Assembly: GCA_023150195.1 (NCBI GenBank)
Contig: JAKLLI010000098.1
Span: 1 to 10,345 of the forward strand
DNA length: 10,345 nucleotides
Source: Azonexus sp.
Lineage (GTDB): Bacteria; Pseudomonadota; Gammaproteobacteria; Burkholderiales; Rhodocyclaceae
Reading direction: 5' to 3'
Of the stretch, positions 1 to 7,016 are shown piece by piece (positions within the stretch are counted from its first letter, which is position 1; each line of letters starts with the position of its first letter). The notes below the pieces were generated by a model. The model did no database searches. It saw nothing but the letters and a program-made list of their open reading frames with translations, and was not told the DNA's origin. The position numbers and the translations under genes were made by a program.

Positions 1-5
1 CGTGA

Positions 6-11
6 CATAAT
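6..11 (+). promoter_or_regulatory. Possible -10 box (CATAAT) for gloC
   Basis: CATAAT matches the sigma-70 -10 consensus at 5 of 6 positions. It would start transcription near base 18, giving a leader of about 20 bases before the gloC ATG at 41. Any -35 element lies outside the window, so this is only a weak call. Confidence 0.25.
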
Positions 12-40
12 CCGTTTTATTCGAATGATTCGCTACGACC

Positions 41-685
41 ATGAAATATCAGATGATTCCCGTTACCCCTTTTGAGCAGAATTGCACGGTTTTCTGGTGC
101 GAAGAAACTGGCTTGGCCGCGGTGATTGACCCCGGCGGGGATGTTGACCGTATTCAGGCCTTCCTGACAGCACAGTCCTTGAGTCTGGCGGTGATCTTGT
201 TAACGCATGGTCACATCGACCACGCCGGTGGCACGGCCGCCTTGGCGCGTTTGTATCCTTCGGCGCCCGTCGAGGGACCGCATGAGGCAGACCGCTACTG
301 GATTGACGGGCTGGCGCAGCAGAGCCGCATGTTCGGCTTTCCGGCCGTTGAAGCCTTTTCACCGGACCGCTGGCTGGCCGATGGCGATGCCGTGCGTTTT
401 GGCAATGTGCTGCTTGAAGTGCTGCATTGTCCCGGGCATACGCCGGGTCATGTGGTGTTGTTTCACCGCGAGAGTGGCTTGGTTCAGGTGGGCGATGTCC
501 TGTTTCAGGGATCGATTGGGCGCACCGATTTTCCCGGCGGCGATCACGACACCCTGCTGGCCTCAATCAAGCAAAAACTATTTGCGCTGGGTGACGAGGT
601 AGATTTCATTCCAGGCCACGGGCCGATGTCTACGCTGGGTGAGGAGCGTCGCTACAACCCATTTTTGTCTGGGCGTTTTGGCTAA
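41..685 (+). CDS. gloC: Hydroxyacylglutathione hydrolase, type II glyoxalase (GloC/YcbL family)
   Basis: A metallo-beta-lactamase-fold hydrolase of 214 aa, expected to hydrolyse S-D-lactoylglutathione to D-lactate and glutathione in the cytoplasm, the second step of methylglyoxal detoxification. The metal-binding motif THGHIDH is at residues 55-61. Further ligands are H133 in CPGHTPGH (130-137), D152 in GDVLFQG and H193 in PGHGP. The protein resembles enterobacterial YcbL/GloC from the first residues (MKYQMIPVTPFEQNC) to the NPFL tail, and its length matches that family (about 215 aa) rather than the longer GloB. The ATG is preceded by no clear Shine-Dalgarno sequence. The gene converges on the HDOD gene, with only 2 bases between the stop codons. 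Activity on other thioesters cannot be excluded. Confidence 0.9.
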   Translation: MKYQMIPVTPFEQNCTVFWCEETGLAAVIDPGGDVDRIQAFLTAQSLSLAVILLTHGHIDHAGGTAALARLYPSAPVEGPHEADRYWIDGLAQQSRMFGFPAVEAFSPDRWLADGDAVRFGNVLLEVLHCPGHTPGHVVLFHRESGLVQVGDVLFQGSIGRTDFPGGDHDTLLASIKQKLFALGDEVDFIPGHGPMSTLGEERRYNPFLSGRFG

Positions 686-687
686 GG

Positions 688-1830
688 CTAGACCGCGTTA
701 CGAATCTGGTTGGCCCAATGAATGCTGTCGATTTGAGCGTCCATGAAGCGGTCGAACGTAATGCCCAGATCCGCCAGCAATTTTTGGGCAGTGCTCAGAT
801 TACGGCTTTCCGCCGCCGTCAGTGCGGTGAGCAATCGGCCAAGTTGGCCCTGGTGTTTAGCCAGTGCCTCGTAACAGCTTGCAGGCAGCGGTAGTTGTGC
901 CAGAACTTCCTGCATTGGCAGATTGAGCAGTACATCCAGTAGCGAGAAACAGCCGACCATGAAGGCGCAGTCCGTGCTGTCATCGGGCTTTTCGGCGAGT
1001 TGTTCCATCAGGCGCCCACGCATGGCCGCCTTGATCAGCAAGGGATTGATCGCTTTTTTGCCTTCGGTGTCCGCGTAGACCAGCAATTGCAACCAGCGTC
1101 CCAATTGACGCCGGCCCAGGAGATTAATGGCTTGGCTAAAGCTGTCGATCGGCGAGCGGGGGGCGATCGCGGCCGAATTGACTAGGCGCAGCAGGCTGTA
1201 CGACAACTTGGCTTCCTGGCGAAAAATTTCATCCAGTGCCGGCGTGTCCGCGTCTTCGGCAATCAATGCCAGCAGGCGGATCATTTTTTGTCGCGTGATG
1301 TCCGCTTTTTTGTTGGGGTCGGCGCGCGTCAGCAGAAACTCCGTGGTGCTCATTGCGCAGGCGTTGGCCATCGCCCAGTCACGATCGCTATGTGTGTGCA
1401 GACCGGTGGCAATGATGTGGGTGCGAATCGCGAGACCTTGCAGCGTCAGGGGAGGCAGGGTATGAGCGTGTGCCGTACTCATCAGCAGGTAGTGCCAGGC
1501 GCCGGTGGCCGGCAATTTGCCATCAAGGACCGTTTCGAGTGCGAGCGGACGCTTTCGCTGGCGTAGTTCCGCTTCCTGTGCAACGCATTCGTCCGAAGGC
1601 TGGCCAGAAAAGTAGGGGATGAAATGTGCCGGAAGGTCGTGATTGAAATCACGGAAAGGAAGCAGCCAAGGCTGCCGATGATCCATTTCGCTGAAAGCCG
1701 GGATTTGGCTCAGGCGATCAAACAATGGGCCTTCGTTGCCATCGTCGCCGGCAAATTCCACGAGATAGGCTGCCCACTGCTCATCCGTGCCGAGCAGGGG
1801 GTGTATGAAGGGGTAGTTCGGCACAGTCAT
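688..1830 (-). CDS. HDOD-domain regulatory protein with degenerate EAL-like N-terminal half (YuxH type)
   Basis: Predicted cytoplasmic signalling protein of 380 aa. The C-terminal half (about 180-380) looks like an HDOD domain, with LSYSLLRLVNSA (209-220) followed by SFSQAINLLGRRQLGRWLQLL (230-250). HDOD domains resemble HD phosphohydrolases but lack the metal-binding HD residues and act in signalling. The N-terminal half fits the eroded end of an EAL domain: residues around 138-170 align loosely with the last helix of EAL proteins. No EAL signature or metal-binding acidic set is visible, so I do not expect c-di-GMP hydrolysis. The start at 1830 is preceded by AGGA 10 bases upstream and an extended -10 box. 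A longer in-frame ATG at 1947 exists but lies upstream of that promoter. Target and ligand are unknown. Confidence 0.75.
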   Translation of the reverse strand: MTVPNYPFIHPLLGTDEQWAAYLVEFAGDDGNEGPLFDRLSQIPAFSEMDHRQPWLLPFRDFNHDLPAHFIPYFSGQPSDECVAQEAELRQRKRPLALETVLDGKLPATGAWHYLLMSTAHAHTLPPLTLQGLAIRTHIIATGLHTHSDRDWAMANACAMSTTEFLLTRADPNKKADITRQKMIRLLALIAEDADTPALDEIFRQEAKLSYSLLRLVNSAAIAPRSPIDSFSQAINLLGRRQLGRWLQLLVYADTEGKKAINPLLIKAAMRGRLMEQLAEKPDDSTDCAFMVGCFSLLDVLLNLPMQEVLAQLPLPASCYEALAKHQGQLGRLLTALTAAESRNLSTAQKLLADLGITFDRFMDAQIDSIHWANQIRNAV

Positions 1831-1840
1831 GATTGCTTTT

Positions 1841-1844
1841 TCCT
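1841..1844 (-). promoter_or_regulatory. Shine-Dalgarno (AGGA) that sets the HDOD gene start
   Basis: On the minus strand AGGA lies 10 bases before the ATG at 1830. This favours the MTVPNYPF start over the ATG at 1947, which would add 39 residues without family similarity that I can see. Confidence 0.5.
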
Positions 1845-1856
1845 GTTTTTCCGGGG

Positions 1857-1865
1857 ATGTTAGCA
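1857..1865 (-). promoter_or_regulatory. Extended -10 promoter for the HDOD gene
   Basis: Reading the minus strand, TGC is followed directly by TAACAT, an extended -10 (TGn) element. Transcription would start near 1850, about 20 bases before the ATG at 1830. No good -35 is present, which is tolerated with an extended -10. It sits in the 115-base divergent gap shared with the DNA glycosylase gene. Confidence 0.4.
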
Positions 1866-1945
1866 AAATCGGTGCGGCCGGGTGGGGGCCGTTTTGTAAA
1901 TCCCTGGCGTTTTCCGGCGCCTGCGTTTCGAGGTGTGTGATCGAC

Positions 1946-2569
1946 ATGAATGCAGCTTCCTGTGATTGGGGTCTGGGCGCACAGACCCTGGCCGAGCGTG
2001 ATCCGGTGATGGCGGCGATGATTGCGCGTGCCGGCGAAGCGCGGCTGACGTCTCGCGGCGATGCGTTTTTGACGCTGGCGCGTTCGATCGTCGGCCAGCA
2101 AATCTCCGTAAAGGCCGCCGATACAGTCTGGGGACGCTTGCGCGAACGGGTTGATCCGCTGTTGCCCCAGCATCTGGTCGCTGTCGGGATCGATGGTCTG
2201 GTGGGTTGCGGTTTGTCGCAGCGCAAGATGTTGTATCTGGACCAACTTGCCCGGGGGTTTCTGTCCGGTGCCTTGCAGCCCGAATCTTGGCCGGGGATGG
2301 ATGATGATTCTGTGATCCGCGCCTTGTGTGAAATTCGCGGTATTGGGCGGTGGACCGCAGAAATGTTCCTGATCTTCAATCTGCAGCGCCCAGATGTTTT
2401 TCCCCTGGATGATGTGGGGCTGCAGCGCGCCGTCGCACAATCCTATTGCGCCGGCGTCAAGCCGACTCGCGCTGAGTTACAGGCGCTGGGTGAGCGCTGG
2501 CGTCCGTGGCGTTCGTTGGCCACCTGGTATCTGTGGCGAGATCTGGATCCGGTGCCGGTTGCTTACTGA
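1946..2569 (+). CDS. DNA-3-methyladenine glycosylase II-like (AlkA family, HhH-GPD)
   Basis: Base-excision repair enzyme of 207 aa that should cleave N-glycosidic bonds of alkylated purines. The HhH-GPD fold is well marked: ARSIVGQQISVKAADTVW (45-62), the helix-hairpin-helix LCEIRGIGRWTAEMFLIF (127-144), and FPLDDVGLQ (152-160), whose second Asp (D156) corresponds to the catalytic Asp238 of E. coli AlkA. ERWRPWRSLATWYLWR (183-198) is the typical C-terminal helix. It is shorter than E. coli AlkA (282 aa) because it lacks the N-terminal non-catalytic domain, as many bacterial members do. The reading frame is open back to 1829, but the ATG at 1946, with GAGGT 11 bases upstream, starts where family similarity begins. 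It reads toward accA, 58 bases away. Confidence 0.88.
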   Translation: MNAASCDWGLGAQTLAERDPVMAAMIARAGEARLTSRGDAFLTLARSIVGQQISVKAADTVWGRLRERVDPLLPQHLVAVGIDGLVGCGLSQRKMLYLDQLARGFLSGALQPESWPGMDDDSVIRALCEIRGIGRWTAEMFLIFNLQRPDVFPLDDVGLQRAVAQSYCAGVKPTRAELQALGERWRPWRSLATWYLWRDLDPVPVAY

Positions 2570-2594
2570 CAATTTCCGGCATCCACCTTTGAGG

Positions 2595-2600
2595 TAGAAT
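2595..2600 (+). promoter_or_regulatory. Possible -10 box (TAGAAT) for accA
   Basis: TAGAAT differs from TATAAT at one position and would give a start near 2607, about 20 bases before the accA ATG. The hexamer 17 bases upstream (ATTTCC) is a poor -35, so the call rests on the -10 box and its position in the alkA-accA gap. Confidence 0.35.
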
Positions 2601-2627
2601 GCGCGCAATTCCAGAAACGAGCAGTCT

Positions 2628-3582
2628 ATGAAAACCACTTTTCTCGATTTCGAGCAATCCATTGCTGACCTCGAAGCCAAGATCGAAGAGTTGCGCTTCG
2701 TGCAGGATGATTCCGCCGTGGATATCTCCGACGAGATTGAGCGTCTTGAAAAGAAAGGCGCCCAACTGACCAAGGAGATTTACGCCAAGCTCACGCCTTG
2801 GCAGATTTCGCAGGTTTCGCGCCATCCCCAGCGCCCCTACACGCTGGATTACCTGGGCCTGATCTTTACCGATTTCGAAGAGTTGCACGGGGATCGTGCC
2901 TTTGCTGACGATCACGCCATCGTGGGTGGTTTGGCGCGCTTCAACGGCCAGCCGGTCATGGTGATCGGGCATCAGAAAGGCCGGGATACCAAGGAAAAAA
3001 TCTTCCGTAATTTCGGCATGCCGCGCCCGGAAGGCTATCGCAAGGCGCTGCGCCTGATGAAATTGGCCGAGAAATTCGGGTTGCCGGTGATGACCTTTGT
3101 CGACACGCCTGGGGCTTACCCCGGTATCGATGCTGAAGAGCGGGGTCAGTCCGAGGCCATCGGACGCAATCTCTATGTGATGGCGGAACTCAAGGTGCCT
3201 GTGATCGTCACCATCATCGGTGAGGGTGGTTCGGGCGGCGCACTGGCGATTGCCGTCGGTGATACGGTGCAGATGCTTCAATATTCGACGTATTCCGTGA
3301 TTTCTCCCGAGGGCTGTGCTTCCATTTTGTGGAAGAGTGCCGAGCGCGCGGCGGAAGCCGCCGAAACCATGGGGATCACCGCGCAGCGCCTCAAAACCCT
3401 TGGCCTCGTCGACAAGATTGGGCGGTGCGCACCGCGATCACGTGCAGATGGCCCAGCAACTCAAGAAGGCCCTGCAGGAATCGCTCAAGCAGCTTTCGGC
3501 CTTGTCGACGGAGCAGCTGCTCGAACAACGCTATGAGCGCCTGATGAGCTATGGCCGCTTCAAGGAACAAGCTGCCGCTTGA
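2628..3582 (+). pseudogene. accA: Acetyl-CoA carboxylase carboxyltransferase subunit alpha, frameshifted near the 3' end
   Basis: AccA with AccD forms the carboxyltransferase that makes malonyl-CoA, the committed step of fatty acid synthesis. From residue 1 to I264 the protein follows the family closely: FLDFEQ at the start, [13 protein letters not shown] (64-76), [33 protein letters not shown] and [17 protein letters not shown]. After codon 264 (3417-3419) frame is lost. The original frame gives 38 unrelated residues and stops at 3536. The true C-terminus (GGAHRDH to [17 protein letters not shown]) continues one base over, from 3421 to 3582. E. coli AccA has five residues (IPEPL) between the equivalent Ile and GGAHR that are absent here, so the simplest reading is a 14-base deletion. 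The intact product would have 322 aa, the usual size. As accA is normally essential, a sequencing or assembly error is quite possible. Confidence 0.85.
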
Positions 3583-4519
3583 TCTGACGCAACGGGTCGG
3601 CAATTTCCTTGCTGACCATCTCGCGGACTCTCAGAGTCTCCATGTCGGGTTATCCGGCGGTCTGGACTCCGTCGTGTTGCTGCACGTACTGGCGCATGTT
3701 GCGCCGGTACCCGTCCGGGCCATACACGTGCACCATGGACTGTCGCCCAATGCGGATCATTGGACCGCTTTCTGCCAGGATTTTTGTGCAGATTTGCGCG
3801 TTGACCTGAGTATTTGTCGTGTGGCCGTTGATGCTTCTGCTGGTATTGGGCTCGAAGCTGCTGCGCGCAATGCCCGTTATGCTGCCTTTGCCAGTTTGCC
3901 CGTCGAGTGCTTGTTTCTGGCGCAACATCGGGGGGATCAGGCGGAAACGGTCTTGCACAATTTGTTGCGCGGCGCCGGGGTGCTTGGGCTGGCCGGGATG
4001 CCAGCGGCGCGCTATCGCGGCCCGCTGAAAATACTGCGGCCTTTGCTGTCGACCGGACGCGAGGAAATCGCAGTCTACGCACGTCAAGCCGGACTGCGCT
4101 GGATTGAGGATGACAGTAACGCGGATTGCCGCTTGACCCGCAATTTCATTCGCCACGAGGTTTTGCCGCCGCTTTATCGTCGATTTCCGCAAGGCGAACG
4201 GGCTTTGGCCGCGGCTGCCAGCCACCTGGCAGAAGCGGCGGAATTGCTGGATGCCCTGGCCCAAGCGGACTGGCAAGCGATTGCAGTCGACGGTGCCCTG
4301 CCGATGCGGCGCTTGCGCACGCTGGACGCGACGCGCCTGAAAAACCTGCTGCGCTGGCGTTTGCGTCGGCTAGGGTGGCAAGCGCCGGTCGCCAGCCGGC
4401 TTGACGAGTTTGCCCGACAGTTGCTGAGTGCCGGGGCAGATCGTCATCCCGCGCTGGATCTACCCCAGGGTCGGCTCTTCGTTGCGGCTGGAGCGCTGCA
4501 TCTGGCTGCGGGAAAATAA
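3551..4519 (+). CDS. tilS: tRNA(Ile)-lysidine synthase, short form
   Basis: Cytoplasmic enzyme that uses ATP and lysine to convert C34 of tRNA-Ile(CAU) to lysidine, so that it reads AUA and is charged with Ile. The PP-loop SGGLDS is at residues 35-40, followed by [13 protein letters not shown] (59-71), [20 protein letters not shown] (124-143) and [20 protein letters not shown] (184-203), all standard TilS motifs. The protein has 322 aa and ends after the middle substrate-binding domain. The C-terminal domain of E. coli TilS (432 aa) is absent, and the 77 bases before dapA cannot encode it. A short form is known from Aquifex. The ATG at 3551 lies inside the last codons of accA, a 32-base overlap that suggests coupled translation. 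No other ATG, GTG or TTG lies between it and the PP-loop in this frame. Confidence 0.9.
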   Translation: MAASRNKLPLDLTQRVGNFLADHLADSQSLHVGLSGGLDSVVLLHVLAHVAPVPVRAIHVHHGLSPNADHWTAFCQDFCADLRVDLSICRVAVDASAGIGLEAAARNARYAAFASLPVECLFLAQHRGDQAETVLHNLLRGAGVLGLAGMPAARYRGPLKILRPLLSTGREEIAVYARQAGLRWIEDDSNADCRLTRNFIRHEVLPPLYRRFPQGERALAAAASHLAEAAELLDALAQADWQAIAVDGALPMRRLRTLDATRLKNLLRWRLRRLGWQAPVASRLDEFARQLLSAGADRHPALDLPQGRLFVAAGALHLAAGK

Positions 4520-4535
4520 CAAAGTGTTACCCACT

Positions 4536-4555
4536 GCCTTTCAATCAAGAAAGGC
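4536..4555. other. Perfect inverted repeat between tilS and dapA
   Basis: GCCTTTC and GAAAGGC form a perfect 7-bp stem around the loop AATCAA. No T-run follows on either side, so it is a poor intrinsic terminator. It covers the expected -35 region of the dapA promoter and could be a protein-binding site or a weak attenuating hairpin. A chance origin is possible. Confidence 0.4.
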
Positions 4556-4562
4556 GTTCAGT

Positions 4563-4568
4563 TACAAT
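4563..4568 (+). promoter_or_regulatory. -10 box (TACAAT) for dapA
   Basis: TACAAT matches the sigma-70 -10 consensus at 5 of 6 positions. Transcription would start near 4575, about 22 bases before the dapA ATG. The hexamer 17 bases upstream (TTCAAT at 4540-4545) is a weak -35 inside the inverted repeat. Confidence 0.4.
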
Positions 4569-4596
4569 CGAACGATTACTTTCAAGCCAATACGCC

Positions 4597-5475
4597 ATGA
4601 TTACCGGATCCCTTGTCGCCATCGTCACCCCCATGCATGAAGATGGCAGTCTCGATTTTGCCGCCCTGCGCAAGCTGGTCGATTTCCATGTTCAGGAAGG
4701 CACTGATGCCATCGTGGTGGTGGGGACAACAGGCGAGTCGCCTACGGTCAACGTCGATGAACACTGCGAATTGATCAAACTCACGGTCGACCATGCCGCT
4801 GGCCGCATTCCGGTGATCGCGGGGACAGGCGCCAATTCCACTGCGGAAGCCATCGAACTGACGCGTTTTGCCAAGGATGCCGGCGCCGACATGGCTTTGT
4901 CGGTGGTGCCTTACTACAACAAGCCGACTCAAGAGGGCCTCTATCGGCACTTCAAAGCCATTGCCGAAGCGGTGGAACTGCCTGTGCTCCTGTACAACGT
5001 GCCAGGTCGCACGGTAGCCGATATGAGCAACGACACCATTCTGCGTTTGGCCGACGTACCGGGCATCGTGGGGGTCAAGGATGCAACCGGCAACATGGAT
5101 CGTGCTTTTGACCTGATCGCCCGCGCGCCCGAAGGTTTCGCGCTGTACAGCGGTGATGACCTCTCTTGTGTGCTTTCCATCCTGATGGGCTTCCACGGCA
5201 ATATTTCGGTGACGGCCAATATCGCGCCGCGCATGATGCACGACATGTGCGTTGCCGCAGCGGCAGGCAAGGTGGCGGAGGCCAAGGCGCTGCAATTCAA
5301 ACTCTTGGGCTTGCATCGCGATCTGTTCTGCGAAGCCAACCCCATTCCGGTGAAGTGGGCTGTCGAGCAAATGGGCCTGATGGGTGGCGGTATTCGCCTG
5401 CCGCTGACGCCGCTTGCCGAAGTCAATCGCCCCCGTGTTCTGGCAGCCATGCGCCAGGCCGGTGTTCTCGCCTGA
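4597..5475 (+). CDS. dapA: 4-hydroxy-tetrahydrodipicolinate synthase
   Basis: Condenses pyruvate with L-aspartate-4-semialdehyde, the first committed step of the diaminopimelate/lysine pathway, which supplies peptidoglycan and protein lysine. The protein has 292 aa, the same as E. coli DapA, and its active-site residues fall at identical numbers: T44 and T45 in GTTGES, Y107 in PYYNKP, Y133 and R138 in LLYNVPGRT, and the Schiff-base K161 in GVKDATGN. The TIM-barrel class I aldolase fold is complete. The ATG at 4597 begins the typical [13 protein letters not shown] start, although no strong Shine-Dalgarno is visible. It is followed after 11 bases by bamC, as in E. coli where dapA precedes bamC (nlpB), so the two are very likely cotranscribed. 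Cytoplasmic homotetramer in the family. Confidence 0.97.
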   Translation: MITGSLVAIVTPMHEDGSLDFAALRKLVDFHVQEGTDAIVVVGTTGESPTVNVDEHCELIKLTVDHAAGRIPVIAGTGANSTAEAIELTRFAKDAGADMALSVVPYYNKPTQEGLYRHFKAIAEAVELPVLLYNVPGRTVADMSNDTILRLADVPGIVGVKDATGNMDRAFDLIARAPEGFALYSGDDLSCVLSILMGFHGNISVTANIAPRMMHDMCVAAAAGKVAEAKALQFKLLGLHRDLFCEANPIPVKWAVEQMGLMGGGIRLPLTPLAEVNRPRVLAAMRQAGVLA

Positions 5476-5486
5476 AAAGGAAAAAT

Positions 5487-6614
5487 ATGAATCGTCGTCT
5501 CTCCGGGCTGACCCTTTCCCTGATCGCTGTTGCCGCTGCCGGCTGTAGCATGTTGCCGGATTCGCGCAAGATCGATTACAAGTCGGCTGGCAAAGTGCCG
5601 ACGCTGGAAGTGCCGCCTGATTTGTCCCAACTGTCCAAGGACGATCGCTATCTGGTCCCCGATGTGGCCGCCAAGGGAAGCGCGACCTTCTCGGCTTACA
5701 CCGCTGATCGCGGTGCAGATGCTCAGGCTGGCAACACCTTGATTCTGCCTAAAGTGGAAAAAGTGCGTGTCGAGCGTTCCGGTGGCCAGCGCTGGCTGGT
5801 GGTTGCCATGCCGGCGGATAAGTTGTGGGGCACGGTCAAGGAGTTCTGGCAGGAATCCGGCTTTATCGTCAATCTCGAGCGTCCCGAAGCGGGTGTGATG
5901 GAAACCGACTGGGCAGAAAACCGCGCCAAGATTCCTTCGGACATTATTCGCAACACGCTGGGTCGATTGATTGATTCCGTCTATTCGACGGGTGAGCAGG
6001 ATAAGTTCCGCACCCGTCTCGAATCGGGCGCGGATGCCGGGACGACCGAAATTTACGTCAGCCATCGCGGAATGGAAGAAGTGTACACCTCGGCCGCCAA
6101 GGATGAGACGCGCTGGCAACCACGGGCTTCAGATCCTGAGCTAGAAGCCGAAATGTTGCGTCGCCTGATGGTTCGTCTGGGTGTTGAAGAAAAGCGCGCC
6201 GAGACGTCCATCGCAACCGCCAAGGCCGAACCGCGCGCGCGGCTGGCCAAGGATGGTGCTGTTGGTGCCATCGAGTTGGACGACAGCTTTGAGCGCGCCT
6301 GGCGTCGGGTGGGTCTGGCCCTTGATCGCATCGGCTATGCCGTCGAGGATAGGGATCGTTCCCGGGGTGTTTATTACGTTCGCCAGTTGGCAGCGGATCC
6401 GCGTCTCGCCAACAAGCAGGAAGAGGGTATTGTCTCCAAGCTGGCGTTTTGGCGTAGCAGCGAAAGCAAGGCCGAGACTGCGGGACGTTACCGGGTTCAG
6501 GTTCGCGATGAGTCCGGGCTGAGTAAAGTTGTGGTCAGCAGTGAAGTGACGGCGGGTGAAAAGGAAGATGCATCCAAGAAAATCCTGAACGCCTTGCTTC
6601 AGCAATTGCAGTGA
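5487..6614 (+). CDS. bamC: Outer membrane protein assembly factor BamC (lipoprotein)
   Basis: Lipoprotein of the BAM complex, which inserts beta-barrel proteins into the outer membrane. The protein has 375 aa. It begins with a basic MNRR, a hydrophobic stretch and a lipobox ending in C20 (AAGC), then an extended region with TLEVPPDLSQL (39-49), the kind of segment that in E. coli BamC lies along BamD. Two helix-grip domains follow: about 100-235, with RWLVVAMPADKLW and the conserved METDWAENRA (138-147), and about 260-375, beginning AIELDDSFERAWRRVG. The ATG at 5487 has AAGGA five bases upstream (5477-5481). The frame is open further upstream, but that part lies antiparallel to nothing useful and overlaps dapA, so it is not used. 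The 11-base gap to dapA indicates one operon; a strong terminator follows. Confidence 0.92.
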   Translation: MNRRLSGLTLSLIAVAAAGCSMLPDSRKIDYKSAGKVPTLEVPPDLSQLSKDDRYLVPDVAAKGSATFSAYTADRGADAQAGNTLILPKVEKVRVERSGGQRWLVVAMPADKLWGTVKEFWQESGFIVNLERPEAGVMETDWAENRAKIPSDIIRNTLGRLIDSVYSTGEQDKFRTRLESGADAGTTEIYVSHRGMEEVYTSAAKDETRWQPRASDPELEAEMLRRLMVRLGVEEKRAETSIATAKAEPRARLAKDGAVGAIELDDSFERAWRRVGLALDRIGYAVEDRDRSRGVYYVRQLAADPRLANKQEEGIVSKLAFWRSSESKAETAGRYRVQVRDESGLSKVVVSSEVTAGEKEDASKKILNALLQQLQ

Positions 6615-6630
6615 CGTTTCAGGGTATGTG

Positions 6631-6655
6631 CCGTTGCCATCTCCGATGGCAACGG
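6631..6655 (+). other. First hairpin downstream of bamC
   Basis: CCGTTGCCATC and GATGGCAACGG form a perfect 11-bp stem with a three-base loop (TCC), 16 bases after the bamC stop. A short A-run rather than a T-run follows on the plus strand, so it may stabilise the mRNA 3' end or assist the terminator immediately downstream. Confidence 0.7.
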
Positions 6656-6661
6656 GCATAA

Positions 6662-6687
6662 AAAAACGGGGCGAAAGCCCCGTTTTT
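6662..6687. terminator. Bidirectional Rho-independent terminator (bamC / lipoprotein gene)
   Basis: A GC-rich stem ACGGGGC/GCCCCGT with the tetraloop GAAA is flanked by an A-run on the left (from 6660) and TTTTT on the right (6683-6687). The A-run becomes a T-run on the minus strand, so the element can end both the dapA-bamC transcript and the convergent lipoprotein transcript. Confidence 0.9.
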
Positions 6688-6705
6688 CTTTGGCAGAAAG
6701 AAGGA

Positions 6706-6969
6706 TTACTTCTTTTCTTCGGCCGGGGCAGCAGCCGGAGCAGCGGCCGGAGCGGCAGCTTCTTGGGCCGGAGCAGCAGCGGCCGGAGCAGCCGGAGCAG
6801 CAGCTTCTTGGGCCGGGGCGGCAGCCGGAGCAGCAGCCGGAGCAGCTTCTTGAGCCGGAGCGGCCGGAGCAGCAACAGGTGCCGGAGCCGGAGCCGGAGC
6901 TTCTTCCTTCTTACCACAAGCGGACAGAGCGATCGCCATCAGGGCGGCCAGGAGAATGGACTTGTTCAT
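6706..6969 (-). CDS. Small Ala/Pro-rich repeat lipoprotein, function unknown
   Basis: An 87-aa precursor starting with MNKS, a hydrophobic stretch and a lipobox LSAC (15-18), so the mature protein would be lipidated at C18 and exported. After the charged GKKEE the rest is almost only Ala, Pro, Gln and Glu: an AP-rich stretch, then three PAQEAA-led repeats at about 38-51, 52-66 and 67-81, ending in PAEEKK. No globular domain or catalytic motif is visible; it should be a disordered, membrane-tethered chain. AAGGA lies 6 bases before the ATG (6976-6980) and a perfect TATAAT lies further upstream, so this is a real expressed gene, not a composition artefact. The opposite strand also has long open frames here, which I treat as shadows. 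Small AP-rich lipoproteins occur in related betaproteobacteria; I know of no assigned role. Confidence 0.8.
   Translation of the reverse strand: MNKSILLAALMAIALSACGKKEEAPAPAPAPVAAPAAPAQEAAPAAAPAAAPAQEAAAPAAPAAAAPAQEAAAPAAAPAAAPAEEKK
6720..6871 (-). repeat. Tandem repeat inside the lipoprotein gene (42-45 base units)
   Basis: The octamer GCTTCTTG on the plus strand recurs at 6758, 6803 and 6845, so units are 45 and 42 bases long, separated by GCC/GGAGCAGC-rich sequence encoding Ala and Pro. Units are multiples of three, so copy-number change would keep the frame. Confidence 0.75.
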
Positions 6970-7016
6970 GAAATTTCCTTATCGACAAGAAACAACTACG
7001 TGCGAATAATTTATGG

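Noticed and set aside
1831..2379. Upstream extension of the HDOD frame to 563 aa
   Set aside because: It runs antisense through the well-conserved DNA glycosylase gene, and its added residues resemble nothing. The start at 1830 has its own promoter and ribosome site.
3411..3432. Programmed ribosomal frameshift in accA
   Set aside because: There is no slippery heptamer or following pseudoknot, and five conserved residues are missing as well. That points to a deletion, not recoding.
5166..5486. In-frame upstream extension of bamC to 482 aa
   Set aside because: It overlaps most of the 3' part of dapA in another frame and lacks a signal sequence at its start. The ATG at 5487 has a ribosome site and signal peptide.
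4941..6119. Long minus-strand frame opposite dapA and bamC
   Set aside because: It is a shadow of two well-supported genes in GC-rich DNA with no recognisable motif.
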